DNA of 9,889 bases from TMED14 sp041158165. Lineage in GTDB: Bacteria; Bacteroidota; Bacteroidia; Flavobacteriales; Schleiferiaceae. This document shows positions 1 through 6,399 of the stretch, piece after piece. Below the pieces are notes generated by a model. It did no database searches and was not told where the DNA came from. It saw only the letters and a list, made by a program, of their open reading frames with translations. Location of the stretch: positions 1 to 9,889 of the forward strand of contig JBEBBW010000047.1 in assembly GCA_041158165.1 (NCBI GenBank), read 5' to 3'. How positions within the stretch are numbered: the stretch's first letter is position 1; each line of letters starts with the position of its first letter. The position numbers and the translations under genes are program-made.

Positions 1-24
1 CGGGGTCCAAGTGCGCTGTGCCAT
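1..24 (-). CDS. 5' end of a gene, probably menB (1,4-dihydroxy-2-naphthoyl-CoA synthase)
   Basis: An ATG at 24-22 on the minus strand opens a frame that reads MAQRTWTP before the window ends. It lies 13 nt downstream of the menD stop codon, in the same direction. The short peptide with a Trp near position 6 resembles MenB N-termini, and menB often follows menD in Bacteroidota. Only eight codons are visible, so the identity rests mainly on gene order. Another men gene or an unrelated gene is possible. Confidence 0.4.
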
Positions 25-37
25 AATGGGGTCAAAA

Positions 38-1618
38 TTAGGCGCCAAAACGGCCCTTCCAGGCACGTTCCGACGCGTCGGGGTCGGTATATACTTCAAA
101 CACCGCCGGGGCGGAATCGTTTAAAAAGGCAGCTAATTGGGCGCGGAATTCGTCGCCATTGGACGCAGAACGGTAGGTAAATCCTTGGTTTTCGGCCGCG
201 AAGCGGACGGAACGCGCGTGGCGGAAGGCAAAGTGGCGATCGAGGAGCCCGCTCGCGCGCGGCCCGTCGAGCCACTGAAAAATTTGCCCGCCCTGGTTGT
301 TGATTACCACTACTTTAAGTGACGGAAGCGCGTCGTAGGCAATCCCCGCGCCGCCGTCGTAGAGAAACCCAAGTTCGCCGGTAACCAGCAACGTGGGGCG
401 GCCAGAAACCCAGGCAGCGCCTAGCGCCGTCGACGTCATGCCGTCGATGCCGCTAGCACCCCGGTTGCTGAAGTGCCGGATTCCGCGGCGAAAGGCGCTC
501 TGGCCCCAGCAAAAGTTGGCGTAGCGCACCGGCGTGGAGTTCGCCCAGTGCACGTCCCAGCCGTCGGGAATACCGGCAGCAAGGTTCATGTGAAGCATCA
601 AGTCCGACCACTCAATCGCCTTTGATTTAGGCGATTGCAATGGCGTCCATGATTGACCAAGGTCGCGCGAATCAGCGGCGAGCACCGCAAGTACCTCGAG
701 GGGCTCCGCTAGGGTGCGGGCCTTCATGGAACCAAAAAGATCTGGCAGTGGTTCGCGCGGGCCGGTTGCCCAGTGCGGCGTTCCGGCCAAAGCGTGCTTG
801 GCCTTTTTGGCCACCCAAGGGCCGCCGACGGTAACCACCGCGTCCGGATTCGGCGTACCGAACACCAGGGTGTCTTCGAGCTGTTCGGCGGCGTCGCTGG
901 GCAGCTGACTGAGCGGTTCCGCCACAATTCGCCAGCCCTTAGCTGCCAGGGTGCGCACGGCGGGCTCTGCGTCGCCCCACGAGGGGTTCCATTGGCCGAC
1001 GACCAGCATGGGGCGCTGCGCGGCGCGAACGAATTCGGGAACCTCCACCGGAGCCGCCGGCTTCACGGCTGACGTGGCGACGGGCCGGTAGTTCGGAAGC
1101 GGAATGGGCTCGTACAGCGGTTCCGCCAAAGGAATGTTGAGGTGAACGGGACCGAAACGAAGCTGCGCCAGGGCGCGGCGAATGACTTCGGCGTTCCACT
1201 CCAGGGTTTGGCGGTCGTCGAGCAAGCCTTTGGCGACCACGTGGTCGTCGAAAAGGTGGGTCTGGCGAATGCTTTGGCCGTGTCCGTTGTCGATTAGCGC
1301 GGCAGGCCGGTCGGCGGTGATCGCGAGCAGCGGAACCTGCTGGTAAAACGCCTCAGCCACGGCGGGGCCGTAGTTCATGGCCGCAGTGCCGCTGGTACAA
1401 ACCGCGAACGCAGGAATCCCGGTGGCGATTGCCGCCCCAAGCGCCCAGTGCGCAGCACTCCGCTCGTCAAGTACCACTTGCGACGGCACCTTGAGGTCGC
1501 GAAACGCCATAACCAGGGGCGCGCAGCGACTTCCTGGCGAAGCCACCCAGGCCGACCACGCGTGCTGCCCGAGGTGATCGCGCACCAGAGCCGCTAATTG
1601 TGCCGAAGTTGTGCTCAC
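38..1618 (-). CDS. menD: MenD, SEPHCHC synthase (menaquinone biosynthesis)
   Basis: This thiamine-diphosphate enzyme joins 2-oxoglutarate (with loss of CO2) to isochorismate, forming SEPHCHC, the first committed step towards menaquinone. It is a cytoplasmic protein of 526 aa, a normal length. Visible motifs are SPGSR (28-32), DERS with the catalytic Glu at 52, a CTSGTAAMN stretch (74-82), NRGASGIDG (385-393) and the C-terminal NNQGGQIF (440-447). In the Mg-ThDP motif the usual GD is GE (Glu415). I chose the GTG at 1618-1616 because its GTGA overlaps the TGA stop of menF. An upstream in-frame ATG at 1669 would add 17 unconserved residues (MGRDGAKTSDPRKRYPR) and overlap menF by 55 bp. Identity is very secure; the start is probable. 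Confidence 0.96.
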   Translation of the reverse strand: MSTTSAQLAALVRDHLGQHAWSAWVASPGSRCAPLVMAFRDLKVPSQVVLDERSAAHWALGAAIATGIPAFAVCTSGTAAMNYGPAVAEAFYQQVPLLAITADRPAALIDNGHGQSIRQTHLFDDHVVAKGLLDDRQTLEWNAEVIRRALAQLRFGPVHLNIPLAEPLYEPIPLPNYRPVATSAVKPAAPVEVPEFVRAAQRPMLVVGQWNPSWGDAEPAVRTLAAKGWRIVAEPLSQLPSDAAEQLEDTLVFGTPNPDAVVTVGGPWVAKKAKHALAGTPHWATGPREPLPDLFGSMKARTLAEPLEVLAVLAADSRDLGQSWTPLQSPKSKAIEWSDLMLHMNLAAGIPDGWDVHWANSTPVRYANFCWGQSAFRRGIRHFSNRGASGIDGMTSTALGAAWVSGRPTLLVTGELGFLYDGGAGIAYDALPSLKVVVINNQGGQIFQWLDGPRASGLLDRHFAFRHARSVRFAAENQGFTYRSASNGDEFRAQLAAFLNDSAPAVFEVYTDPDASERAWKGRFGA

Positions 1619-2592
1619 CCGAGGATAACGTTTTCGAGGGTCTGAAGTTTTTGCTCCGTCTCGGCCCATTCGCCAACCGGGTCGGATTTAGCGGTAATTC
1701 CGCCACCCGCGTAGCCCAGTAGCCCGTCAGATCCCCATTCTACGCAGCGAAGCGTGACGTAGAAAATGGAGCGATCTCCTGCCGTCCAGCCGAAATAACC
1801 CGCGTAGTTTCGGCGGTCGTAGCCCTCGTGGCGGCGAATAAATGCTTGAGCCTGAGCCCTTGGAAGTCCACCCACCGCAGGGGTAGGATGCAAGGCCCCG
1901 GCGATATCCCATGCGCTAAGGGCCGCAGCGCGGCCCTCAATGTGGCTGCACAGGTGCTCGACAGGACCGGCTTCAAGAACGCTGGGTCCCTCGACCTGCA
2001 CCGACGCAACACCCAGTGCCTGAAGCATTTGAACAATGTCCTTGGTCACTACGTGCTGCTCTTCGCGCTCCTTGAGGCCCCAGGCGCCTTGGCTACCGCG
2101 CAGGCGGGTTCCGGCCAGCGACATAGTGCGCACGGCGTTCCCCTCCACCTCGGTGAGGCATTCGGGGGTTGCGCCCATCCAAATGGACCCACCCGGCGTG
2201 TACATAAGAAAGACCGTAGCGTGAGGATAGGCGTCGGAGAGGCGCTCAAAGGCTTCCCAGGGCTGCACGCGGCTGCGGTGGTAGGCCTTGCGCCGCGACA
2301 GCACCACCTTTTCAAGGACCCCGTCGGCGCAGGCTTGGCGAGCGTGCTCTACCAGCTGAACGTAGTCGGCGGCGGCATGAGAATCTGACGGATGCAGTGC
2401 GGGAAGCTCGAGCCGCCCCAACGCCTCTGCCATCCAGGTGCGCCCAAGTGCGCCCTGGCCACGATCTACGGGCTCAAAGCGCTGTACCGCCCCTTGAAAG
2501 GGCGCGATGCCAAAGGCCCCAAGGGGCGACGGAACTAGTTCCCACGCTTGGGCCGCTTGGCCGGCTTCGCGGATCCACGCCAGTCCGTTCAC
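1615..2592 (-). CDS. menF: Isochorismate synthase (MenF type, chorismate-binding enzyme)
   Basis: It converts chorismate to isochorismate, the substrate used by the following menD gene. The 325-aa protein has the chorismate-binding fold in its C-terminal two thirds: EKVVLSR (94-100, with the Lys expected to activate water), the GATPECL segment (140-146), LAGTRLRG (159-166), KEREEQHVV (174-182), HLCSHIEG (213-220), LHPTPAVGG (234-242), YAGYFGW (263-269) and a GEWAETEQK metal-ligand region (307-315). It is shorter than E. coli MenF (about 430 aa) because the N-terminal part is reduced. The start is GTG, overlapping the upstream thioesterase stop as GTGA; its own TGA overlaps the menD GTG in the same way. 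An anthranilate or aminodeoxychorismate synthase role is unlikely given the men context. Confidence 0.93.
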   Translation of the reverse strand: MNGLAWIREAGQAAQAWELVPSPLGAFGIAPFQGAVQRFEPVDRGQGALGRTWMAEALGRLELPALHPSDSHAAADYVQLVEHARQACADGVLEKVVLSRRKAYHRSRVQPWEAFERLSDAYPHATVFLMYTPGGSIWMGATPECLTEVEGNAVRTMSLAGTRLRGSQGAWGLKEREEQHVVTKDIVQMLQALGVASVQVEGPSVLEAGPVEHLCSHIEGRAAALSAWDIAGALHPTPAVGGLPRAQAQAFIRRHEGYDRRNYAGYFGWTAGDRSIFYVTLRCVEWGSDGLLGYAGGGITAKSDPVGEWAETEQKLQTLENVILG

Positions 2593-3023
2593 GAGCGCTC
2601 CTTGTGTTCGCGCGCAACGATCGCGTTGGTCATTTTCACGAACGAAATCAGCTTGCCCGCGTCGTCCACTACGCGAATCTCGAGCACGTGGGTGGTGCGC
2701 CCCCGGTGCAAGAAGGTGGCGGTTCCGTGTACGTAGCCGTTCCGCGCACTGCGAACGTGGTTGGCGGCAATTTCAAGGCCTACCGCGACAAACCCGTGTG
2801 GATCCTCCAAGAAAATCTGAGATGCCGCACTTCCCACCGTTTCGGCGAGGGCCACCGTGGCGCCGCCGTGCAGGAGTCCGACCGGCTGCAAATGGCCAGG
2901 AGTCACGGGCATCCGAGCCGTGAGCGAATCCGCCGTCATCGCCGTGTATTCGATGCCCAGGGTCTCCATCAGCGTTCCCGCGCAGCGGCTGTTCAAAACC
3001 GCCAAAATTTCGTCGTGCGTCAT
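2589..3023 (-). CDS. menI: Hotdog-fold thioesterase, probable DHNA-CoA hydrolase (MenI-like)
   Basis: This is a PaaI/YdiI-type hotdog thioesterase of 144 aa. The core reads GHLQPVGLLHGGATVALAET, giving Gln46, His52 and Glu61. These match the spacing of the catalytic Gln48, His54 and Glu63 of the E. coli EntH/YdiI group. YdiI (MenI) hydrolyses 1,4-dihydroxy-2-naphthoyl-CoA in menaquinone synthesis, and this gene heads a men operon, so that substrate is the best inference. A broader acyl-CoA specificity remains possible. The ATG at 3023 is preferred over an in-frame TTG at 3032, because the -7 promoter box at 3030-3037 covers the TTG and would put the transcript start next to the ATG. The stop overlaps the menF GTG by 4 bp. 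Confidence 0.85.
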   Translation of the reverse strand: MTHDEILAVLNSRCAGTLMETLGIEYTAMTADSLTARMPVTPGHLQPVGLLHGGATVALAETVGSAASQIFLEDPHGFVAVGLEIAANHVRSARNGYVHGTATFLHRGRTTHVLEIRVVDDAGKLISFVKMTNAIVAREHKERS

Positions 3024-3029
3024 GGCCTG

Positions 3030-3037
3030 CAAAGATA
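3030..3037 (-). promoter_or_regulatory. Bacteroidota -7 promoter box for the men operon
   Basis: The minus strand reads TATCTTTG, a full match to the Bacteroidota TAnnTTTG box. It ends 6 nt before the ATG at 3023, so the mRNA would have almost no leader. I do not see a good TTTG -33 element at the usual distance. No Shine-Dalgarno sequence is present, as is common in this phylum. Confidence 0.65.
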
Positions 3038-3048
3038 CGGACCCGACC

Positions 3049-3056
3049 TACCTTTG
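3049..3056 (+). promoter_or_regulatory. Bacteroidota -7 promoter box for thrS-infC-rpmI-rplT
   Basis: The plus strand reads TACCTTTG, a full match to TAnnTTTG, 25 nt before the thrS ATG. The leader would be only about 20 nt, which leaves no room for a T-box or a long thrS operator of the E. coli kind. A clear -33 TTTG is not visible. The box is 11 bp from the oppositely directed men box. Confidence 0.65.
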
Positions 3057-3081
3057 GGCCTTCTTCACTTGTAGCGAAGCC

Positions 3082-5016
3082 ATGATTGACATTACCCTCC
3101 CCGACGGCTCGGTCCGTTCGTATTCCGCTGGAACCACCGCGATGCAGGTGGCCGAATCCATTAGCCGCGGACTTGCCCAAAATGCCCTTACCGCCAAATG
3201 GAACGGGCAAACCGTAGAATTGAATGAGCCCCTGGCCGACAGCGGAACCCTCGTCTTCTTCACGTGGGACCAGCCCGAAGGAAAGGCTGCGTTTTGGCAC
3301 TCTTCGGCACACGTGCTGGCGCAGGCCATCCTTCACTTCTACCCGAACGCCCACTTGACCATTGGACCGTCGATTGAGTCGGGTTTTTACTACGACGTAG
3401 ACTTTCGGGGCGATGCTTTTGGCGAGGGAGACTTCGCCAAAGTGGAAAAGCAAATGCTCGAGTTTGCGCGCGAAAAAGCGGAATTCCGCATGCGCTCGGT
3501 AACCAAGGCCGAGGCCCTTGCGACCTACGCGGGGAATCCGTTTAAAACGGAACTCATCGAAAACCTCGAAGACGGAACGATTACGTTTTGCGACCACGCG
3601 AACTTCACCGACCTGTGCCGTGGCGGACACATTCCCAACACGGGCTACATCAAGGCCGCCAAAATCATGAACGTCGCCGGTGCCTACTGGCGCGGAAACG
3701 AGCATAATCCCCAGCTGACAAGGGTGTACGGCGTATCGTTTCCCAAGGCCAGCATGCTCGAGGAGCACCTCATTCTGCTCGAAGAAGCCAAGAAGCGCGA
3801 CCACCGCAAGCTGGGCCGAGAGCTCGAGCTCTTCACGTTCAGCCAGCGCGTGGGCCAGGGCTTGCCCCTGTGGCTGCCCAAAGGGGCTGCGCTCCGCGAA
3901 CGCCTTGAGAATTTTCTGAAGACCGCCCAGAAAAAGGCTGGCTACCTTCCGGTGATCACCCCCCACATCGGACACAAAGAACTCTATGTGTGCTCAGGCC
4001 ACTACGAGAAGTACGGCAAGGATTCCTTCCAGCCCATCCATACGCCCTTGGAAGGCGAAGAGTACCTGCTCAAGCCGATGAACTGCCCGCACCACTGCGA
4101 AATTTACAAGTCGCAGCCTCGTTCGTACCGCGACCTTCCGCTTCGCTTTGCCGAGTTCGGAACCGTGTACCGCTACGAGCAGAGCGGCGAGCTTCACGGC
4201 CTGACCCGAGTGCGCGGATTCACCCAAGACGACGCCCACCTGTTCTGCACGCCCGATCAGCTGCTCGAGGAGTTCGAGAAAGTGATTGATTTGGTGCTGT
4301 ACATCTTTAAAACGCTTGATTTTCCGTCGTTCAAAGCCCAAGTAAGCCTGCGCGACCCGGAGAACCCAAGCAAGTACATCGGCTCGACCGAAAACTGGGA
4401 CAAAGCCGAGCAAGCCATCATCAAGGCCGCTCAAGACAAAGGCCTTCCCTACGTAATCGAGTACGGCGAAGCGGCGTTTTACGGACCCAAACTCGACTTT
4501 ATGGTGCGCGACGCACTGGGACGCGAATGGCAGCTTGGCACAATTCAGGTCGACTACAACCTGCCCGAGCGCTTTGAGCTCGAATACAAGGGCGCAGACA
4601 ACGAGATGCACCGCCCTGTCATGATCCACCGCGCCCCCTTTGGTTCGATGGAGCGTTTTGTGGCCGTTCTTCTGGAGCACTGCGGCGGAAACTTCCCCCT
4701 CTGGCTCACCCCTGAGCAAGCCGTGGTGTTGCCGGTATCGGAGCGCTTCAATGAGTACGCGCAACAGGTTGTGAATCTGCTCGAAATGTCCGATATTCGC
4801 GCCCTCGTTGACGACCGGAATGAGAAGGTCGGACGCAAGATCCGCGACGCGGAAGTGCGTAAGGTCCCGTTCATGCTAGTGGTCGGCGAGAAAGAGCAGG
4901 AATCCCAAACCGTGTCGGTCCGCCGCCATGGCGAAGGAGACCTCGGCGCCGAAACGCCCGCCCAGTTTGCGGAACGCGTACGTGCCGAAGTTGCCGAACG
5001 GCTTGCTGCACTGTGA
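3082..5016 (+). CDS. thrS: Threonyl-tRNA synthetase
   Basis: It charges tRNA-Thr with threonine and edits mischarged Ser-tRNA. The protein has 644 aa, the full family length. Domains in order: TGS (about 1-62), the editing domain with HSSAH (His73, His77) and CRGGH (Cys179, His183), then the class II catalytic core with MNCPHH (zinc ligand Cys335), motif 2 around GTVYRYEQSGELHGLTRVRG (360-379), zinc ligands His386 and His516, and motif 3 APFGSMERF (518-526), followed by the anticodon-binding domain (about 545-644). All zinc and editing residues are present. The ATG at 3082 fits the standard N-terminus MIDITLPDG; the frame is open further upstream, but that part is antisense to the thioesterase gene. 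It is first in the operon, with infC 21 nt downstream. Confidence 0.98.
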   Translation: MIDITLPDGSVRSYSAGTTAMQVAESISRGLAQNALTAKWNGQTVELNEPLADSGTLVFFTWDQPEGKAAFWHSSAHVLAQAILHFYPNAHLTIGPSIESGFYYDVDFRGDAFGEGDFAKVEKQMLEFAREKAEFRMRSVTKAEALATYAGNPFKTELIENLEDGTITFCDHANFTDLCRGGHIPNTGYIKAAKIMNVAGAYWRGNEHNPQLTRVYGVSFPKASMLEEHLILLEEAKKRDHRKLGRELELFTFSQRVGQGLPLWLPKGAALRERLENFLKTAQKKAGYLPVITPHIGHKELYVCSGHYEKYGKDSFQPIHTPLEGEEYLLKPMNCPHHCEIYKSQPRSYRDLPLRFAEFGTVYRYEQSGELHGLTRVRGFTQDDAHLFCTPDQLLEEFEKVIDLVLYIFKTLDFPSFKAQVSLRDPENPSKYIGSTENWDKAEQAIIKAAQDKGLPYVIEYGEAAFYGPKLDFMVRDALGREWQLGTIQVDYNLPERFELEYKGADNEMHRPVMIHRAPFGSMERFVAVLLEHCGGNFPLWLTPEQAVVLPVSERFNEYAQQVVNLLEMSDIRALVDDRNEKVGRKIRDAEVRKVPFMLVVGEKEQESQTVSVRRHGEGDLGAETPAQFAERVRAEVAERLAAL

Positions 5017-5037
5017 GTTACGAGATAAATTTAAAAC

Positions 5038-5610
5038 CTGAACCCTCTGAGGAACAATAGACCTTCGGGACCCCGTCAAGGACGTGGCTACCGCGAGCCG
5101 GAAGCCGCCCACAAGATTAACGAGCACATTCGTGTGCCGCGTGTTCGCCTTGTGCGGGAAGGGCAAGAACCCATCGTTATCAGTTCGCGCGAAGCCCAGG
5201 CGATGGCCGAAGCCGAAGAGCTGGACTTGGTAATGATCGCTGAAAACGCCGATCCGCCCGTCTGCAAAATCATCGACTACAAGAAATTCTTGTACGACCA
5301 GAAGAAAAAGCAGAAGGAAATCGCGTCCAAGGCCCAGAAAGTGGTCATCAAAGAGATCCGTTTCGGACCTCAGACCGACGACCACGACTATGAGTTCAAG
5401 CTCAAGCACGCCCGAAAGTTCCTAGAAGAAGGCGCCAAGTTGAAGAGCTTCGTGTTCTTCCGCGGACGTTCCATCATCTACAAAGAGCAAGGAGAACTTC
5501 TTCTGCTCCGTCTGGCTCAGGACGTCGCCGACCTCGGCAAAGTGGAGGCCCTCCCCCACCTCGAAGGAAAGCGCATGTTTATCTTGATTGCTCCGACCAA
5601 AAAGAAATAG
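5038..5610 (+). CDS. infC: Translation initiation factor IF-3 with a rare start codon
   Basis: IF3 binds the 30S subunit, blocks premature 50S joining and checks the start codon. The N domain begins with HKINEHIRVPRVRLV, followed by the lysine-rich linker and a C domain with KEIRFGPQTDDHDYEFKLKH, FFRGRSI, KEQGELLLLRL and a lysine-rich end. The first common start in frame is a GTG at 5134, which falls inside the conserved N domain and would remove INEHIR. The frame is open back to a TAA at 5032-5034 and holds no ATG, GTG or TTG before 5134. The near-cognate choices are CTG 5038, CTG 5047, ATT 5116 and ATT 5128. I place the start at CTG 5038, after an A-rich stretch, giving 190 aa with an Arg/Gly/Pro-rich tail; CTG 5047 is nearly as good. 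Rare starts let IF3 limit its own synthesis in other bacteria. The gene ends in tandem TAG codons. Confidence 0.9.
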   Translation: MNPLRNNRPSGPRQGRGYREPEAAHKINEHIRVPRVRLVREGQEPIVISSREAQAMAEAEELDLVMIAENADPPVCKIIDYKKFLYDQKKKQKEIASKAQKVVIKEIRFGPQTDDHDYEFKLKHARKFLEEGAKLKSFVFFRGRSIIYKEQGELLLLRLAQDVADLGKVEALPHLEGKRMFILIAPTKKK

Positions 5611-5634
5611 TAGCTCAAATAATAGATCTGTACC

Positions 5635-5829
5635 ATGCCTAAGATGAAGACCAAATCCAGCGCCAAGAAGCGTTTCAAGCTGACCGGTACTGGCCAAATC
5701 AAGCGCAAGCACGCGTTCAAAAGCCACATTCTCACGAAGAAGGCAACTGACCGCAAGCGCCGCCTGACCCACGCTACGTTGGTGCACCCCTCCGACGTTA
5801 AATCTGTGAAGGAGCAGCTCGTTCTGTAA
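5635..5829 (+). CDS. rpmI: Ribosomal protein L35 (bL35)
   Basis: This 64-aa, very basic protein starts MPKMKTKSSAKKRFKLTGTG and contains KRKHAFKSH and TKKATDRKRRL, which are characteristic of bL35. It is a structural protein of the 50S subunit that contacts 23S rRNA. The length is standard. It lies 24 nt after the infC stop codon and shares the conserved order infC-rpmI-rplT, so it is co-transcribed from the thrS promoter. No clear Shine-Dalgarno sequence precedes the ATG. Confidence 0.97.
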   Translation: MPKMKTKSSAKKRFKLTGTGQIKRKHAFKSHILTKKATDRKRRLTHATLVHPSDVKSVKEQLVL

Positions 5830-5936
5830 TCCTTTTGTGTTGTTCTCTGGTTTAATTAACCCTGCGTAAACGCCCCTAAGAGTCCGCCACGTAGTCTGCT
5901 ACCGAATCGGTCCGCGTTACCAAAAATCAATTTTCT
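5830..5936 (+). promoter_or_regulatory. 107-nt rpmI-rplT spacer, possible regulatory RNA
   Basis: This spacer is long for two small ribosomal protein genes of one operon. It contains several short self-complementary pieces: a GGTT/AACC stem (5849-5861), GCGTAAACGC (5864-5873) and ACCGAATCGGT (5901-5911), plus a direct repeat GTCCGC (5882-5887 and 5910-5915). The last 20 nt are A/T-rich up to the ATG. In E. coli and B. subtilis, L20 represses its own operon by binding mRNA, but those sites lie elsewhere. A role as an L20-binding leader or as an internal promoter is only a suggestion. Confidence 0.25.
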
Positions 5937-6281
5937 ATGCCACGTTCAGTAAATAATGTTGCCTCTCGTGCGCGCCGCAAGCGCGTTCTGGGTATGGCCA
6001 AAGGCTACTTCGGTCGCCGCAAAAACGTTTGGACGGTCGCCAAAAACGCCGTCGAAAAAGCCCTAGGTTACGCCTACCGTGACCGCCGCGCTAAAAAGCG
6101 CAACTTCCGCGCACTGTGGATCGCCCGTATCAACGCGGGTGCTCGCATGCACGGTCTGTCCTACAGCCAGCTGATGGGCAAGCTCCACGCCAACAACATC
6201 GAACTCAACCGCAAGGTCTTGGCTGATTTGGCCATGAACCACCCGGAAGCGTTCAAAGCCGTTGTGGAGAAGGTAAAATAA
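5937..6281 (+). CDS. rplT: Ribosomal protein L20 (bL20)
   Basis: This is a 114-aa basic protein with the full bL20 pattern: MPRSVNNVASRARRKRVL, KGYFGRRKNVWTVAKNAV, YAYRDRRAKKRNFRALWI, RINAGARMHGLSYSQLM and an N-terminal extension typical of the rRNA-binding tail. L20 is needed early in 50S assembly and acts as a translational repressor of its own operon in several bacteria. The length is normal. It is the last gene of the thrS operon, with a strong intrinsic terminator beginning 22 nt after its stop codon. Confidence 0.98.
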   Translation: MPRSVNNVASRARRKRVLGMAKGYFGRRKNVWTVAKNAVEKALGYAYRDRRAKKRNFRALWIARINAGARMHGLSYSQLMGKLHANNIELNRKVLADLAMNHPEAFKAVVEKVK

Positions 6282-6303
6282 ATCGAATAGAGCTACTACT
6301 ACG

Positions 6304-6341
6304 AAGCCGCCGGTTCCGCGAGGAGCCGGCGGTTTTTTTTT
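6304..6341 (+). terminator. Intrinsic terminator of the thrS-rplT operon
   Basis: The arms CCGCCGG and CCGGCGG pair perfectly. They continue inward through a T-G wobble and TCC/GGA to a GCGA tetraloop of the stable GNRA type. Nine T residues follow (6333-6341). The AA just before the stem can also pair with the first Ts. This is a textbook rho-independent terminator. Confidence 0.95.
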
Positions 6342-6372
6342 CGTTTCAAACGTTTGCGCGGACTACATGCTG

Positions 6373-6380
6373 TATTTTAG
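6373..6380 (+). promoter_or_regulatory. Possible -7 box of the fic gene
   Basis: TATTTTAG differs from TAnnTTTG at one base and ends 19 nt before the fic ATG. A TTTG lies upstream at 6353-6356, inside the perfect palindrome CAAACGTTTG (6347-6356). The 16-nt gap to the box is shorter than the usual 19-21. The promoter call is therefore tentative. Confidence 0.35.
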
Positions 6381-6397
6381 TATCAAATGATAGTATC
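6378..6397 (+). repeat. TAGTATC direct repeat / TATC-GATA-TATC, candidate operator before fic
   Basis: TAGTATC occurs twice (6378-6384 and 6391-6397) with a 13-nt period. The same bases form two inverted repeats: TATC-4 nt-GATA (6381-6392) and GATA-G-TATC (6389-6397). The array overlaps the presumed -7 box and ends 2 nt before the ATG, where a bound repressor would block expression. The downstream protein carries a winged-helix-like C-terminus, so self-regulation is a plausible inference. Confidence 0.35.
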
Positions 6398-6399
6398 GT

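Noticed and set aside
1619..1669. ATG at 1669 as the menD start
   Set aside because: The 17 extra residues, including GRDGAKTSDPRKRYPR, do not look like a MenD N-terminus and are simply menF sequence read in another frame; the GTG at 1618 gives a coupled GTGA junction.
1828..2388. A 186-codon open frame on the plus strand inside menF
   Set aside because: It is antisense to the conserved chorismate-binding motifs and matches no family.
2773..3975. A 400-codon open frame on the minus strand across the start of thrS
   Set aside because: It runs antisense through the conserved ThrS domains and the men promoter region, and its product shows no recognisable domain.
3994..4764. A 256-codon open frame on the minus strand inside thrS
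   Set aside because: It is antisense to the catalytic core of ThrS; the composition is that of a shadow frame.
5623..5630. TAGATCTG before rpmI as a -7 promoter box
   Set aside because: It has a mismatch in the TTTG part and no -33 element, and the gene is already in a tight operon with infC.
6347..6356. Perfect palindrome CAAACGTTTG as a separate operator
   Set aside because: A single 10-bp palindrome is weak evidence on its own, and it may only contain the -33 TTTG of the fic promoter.
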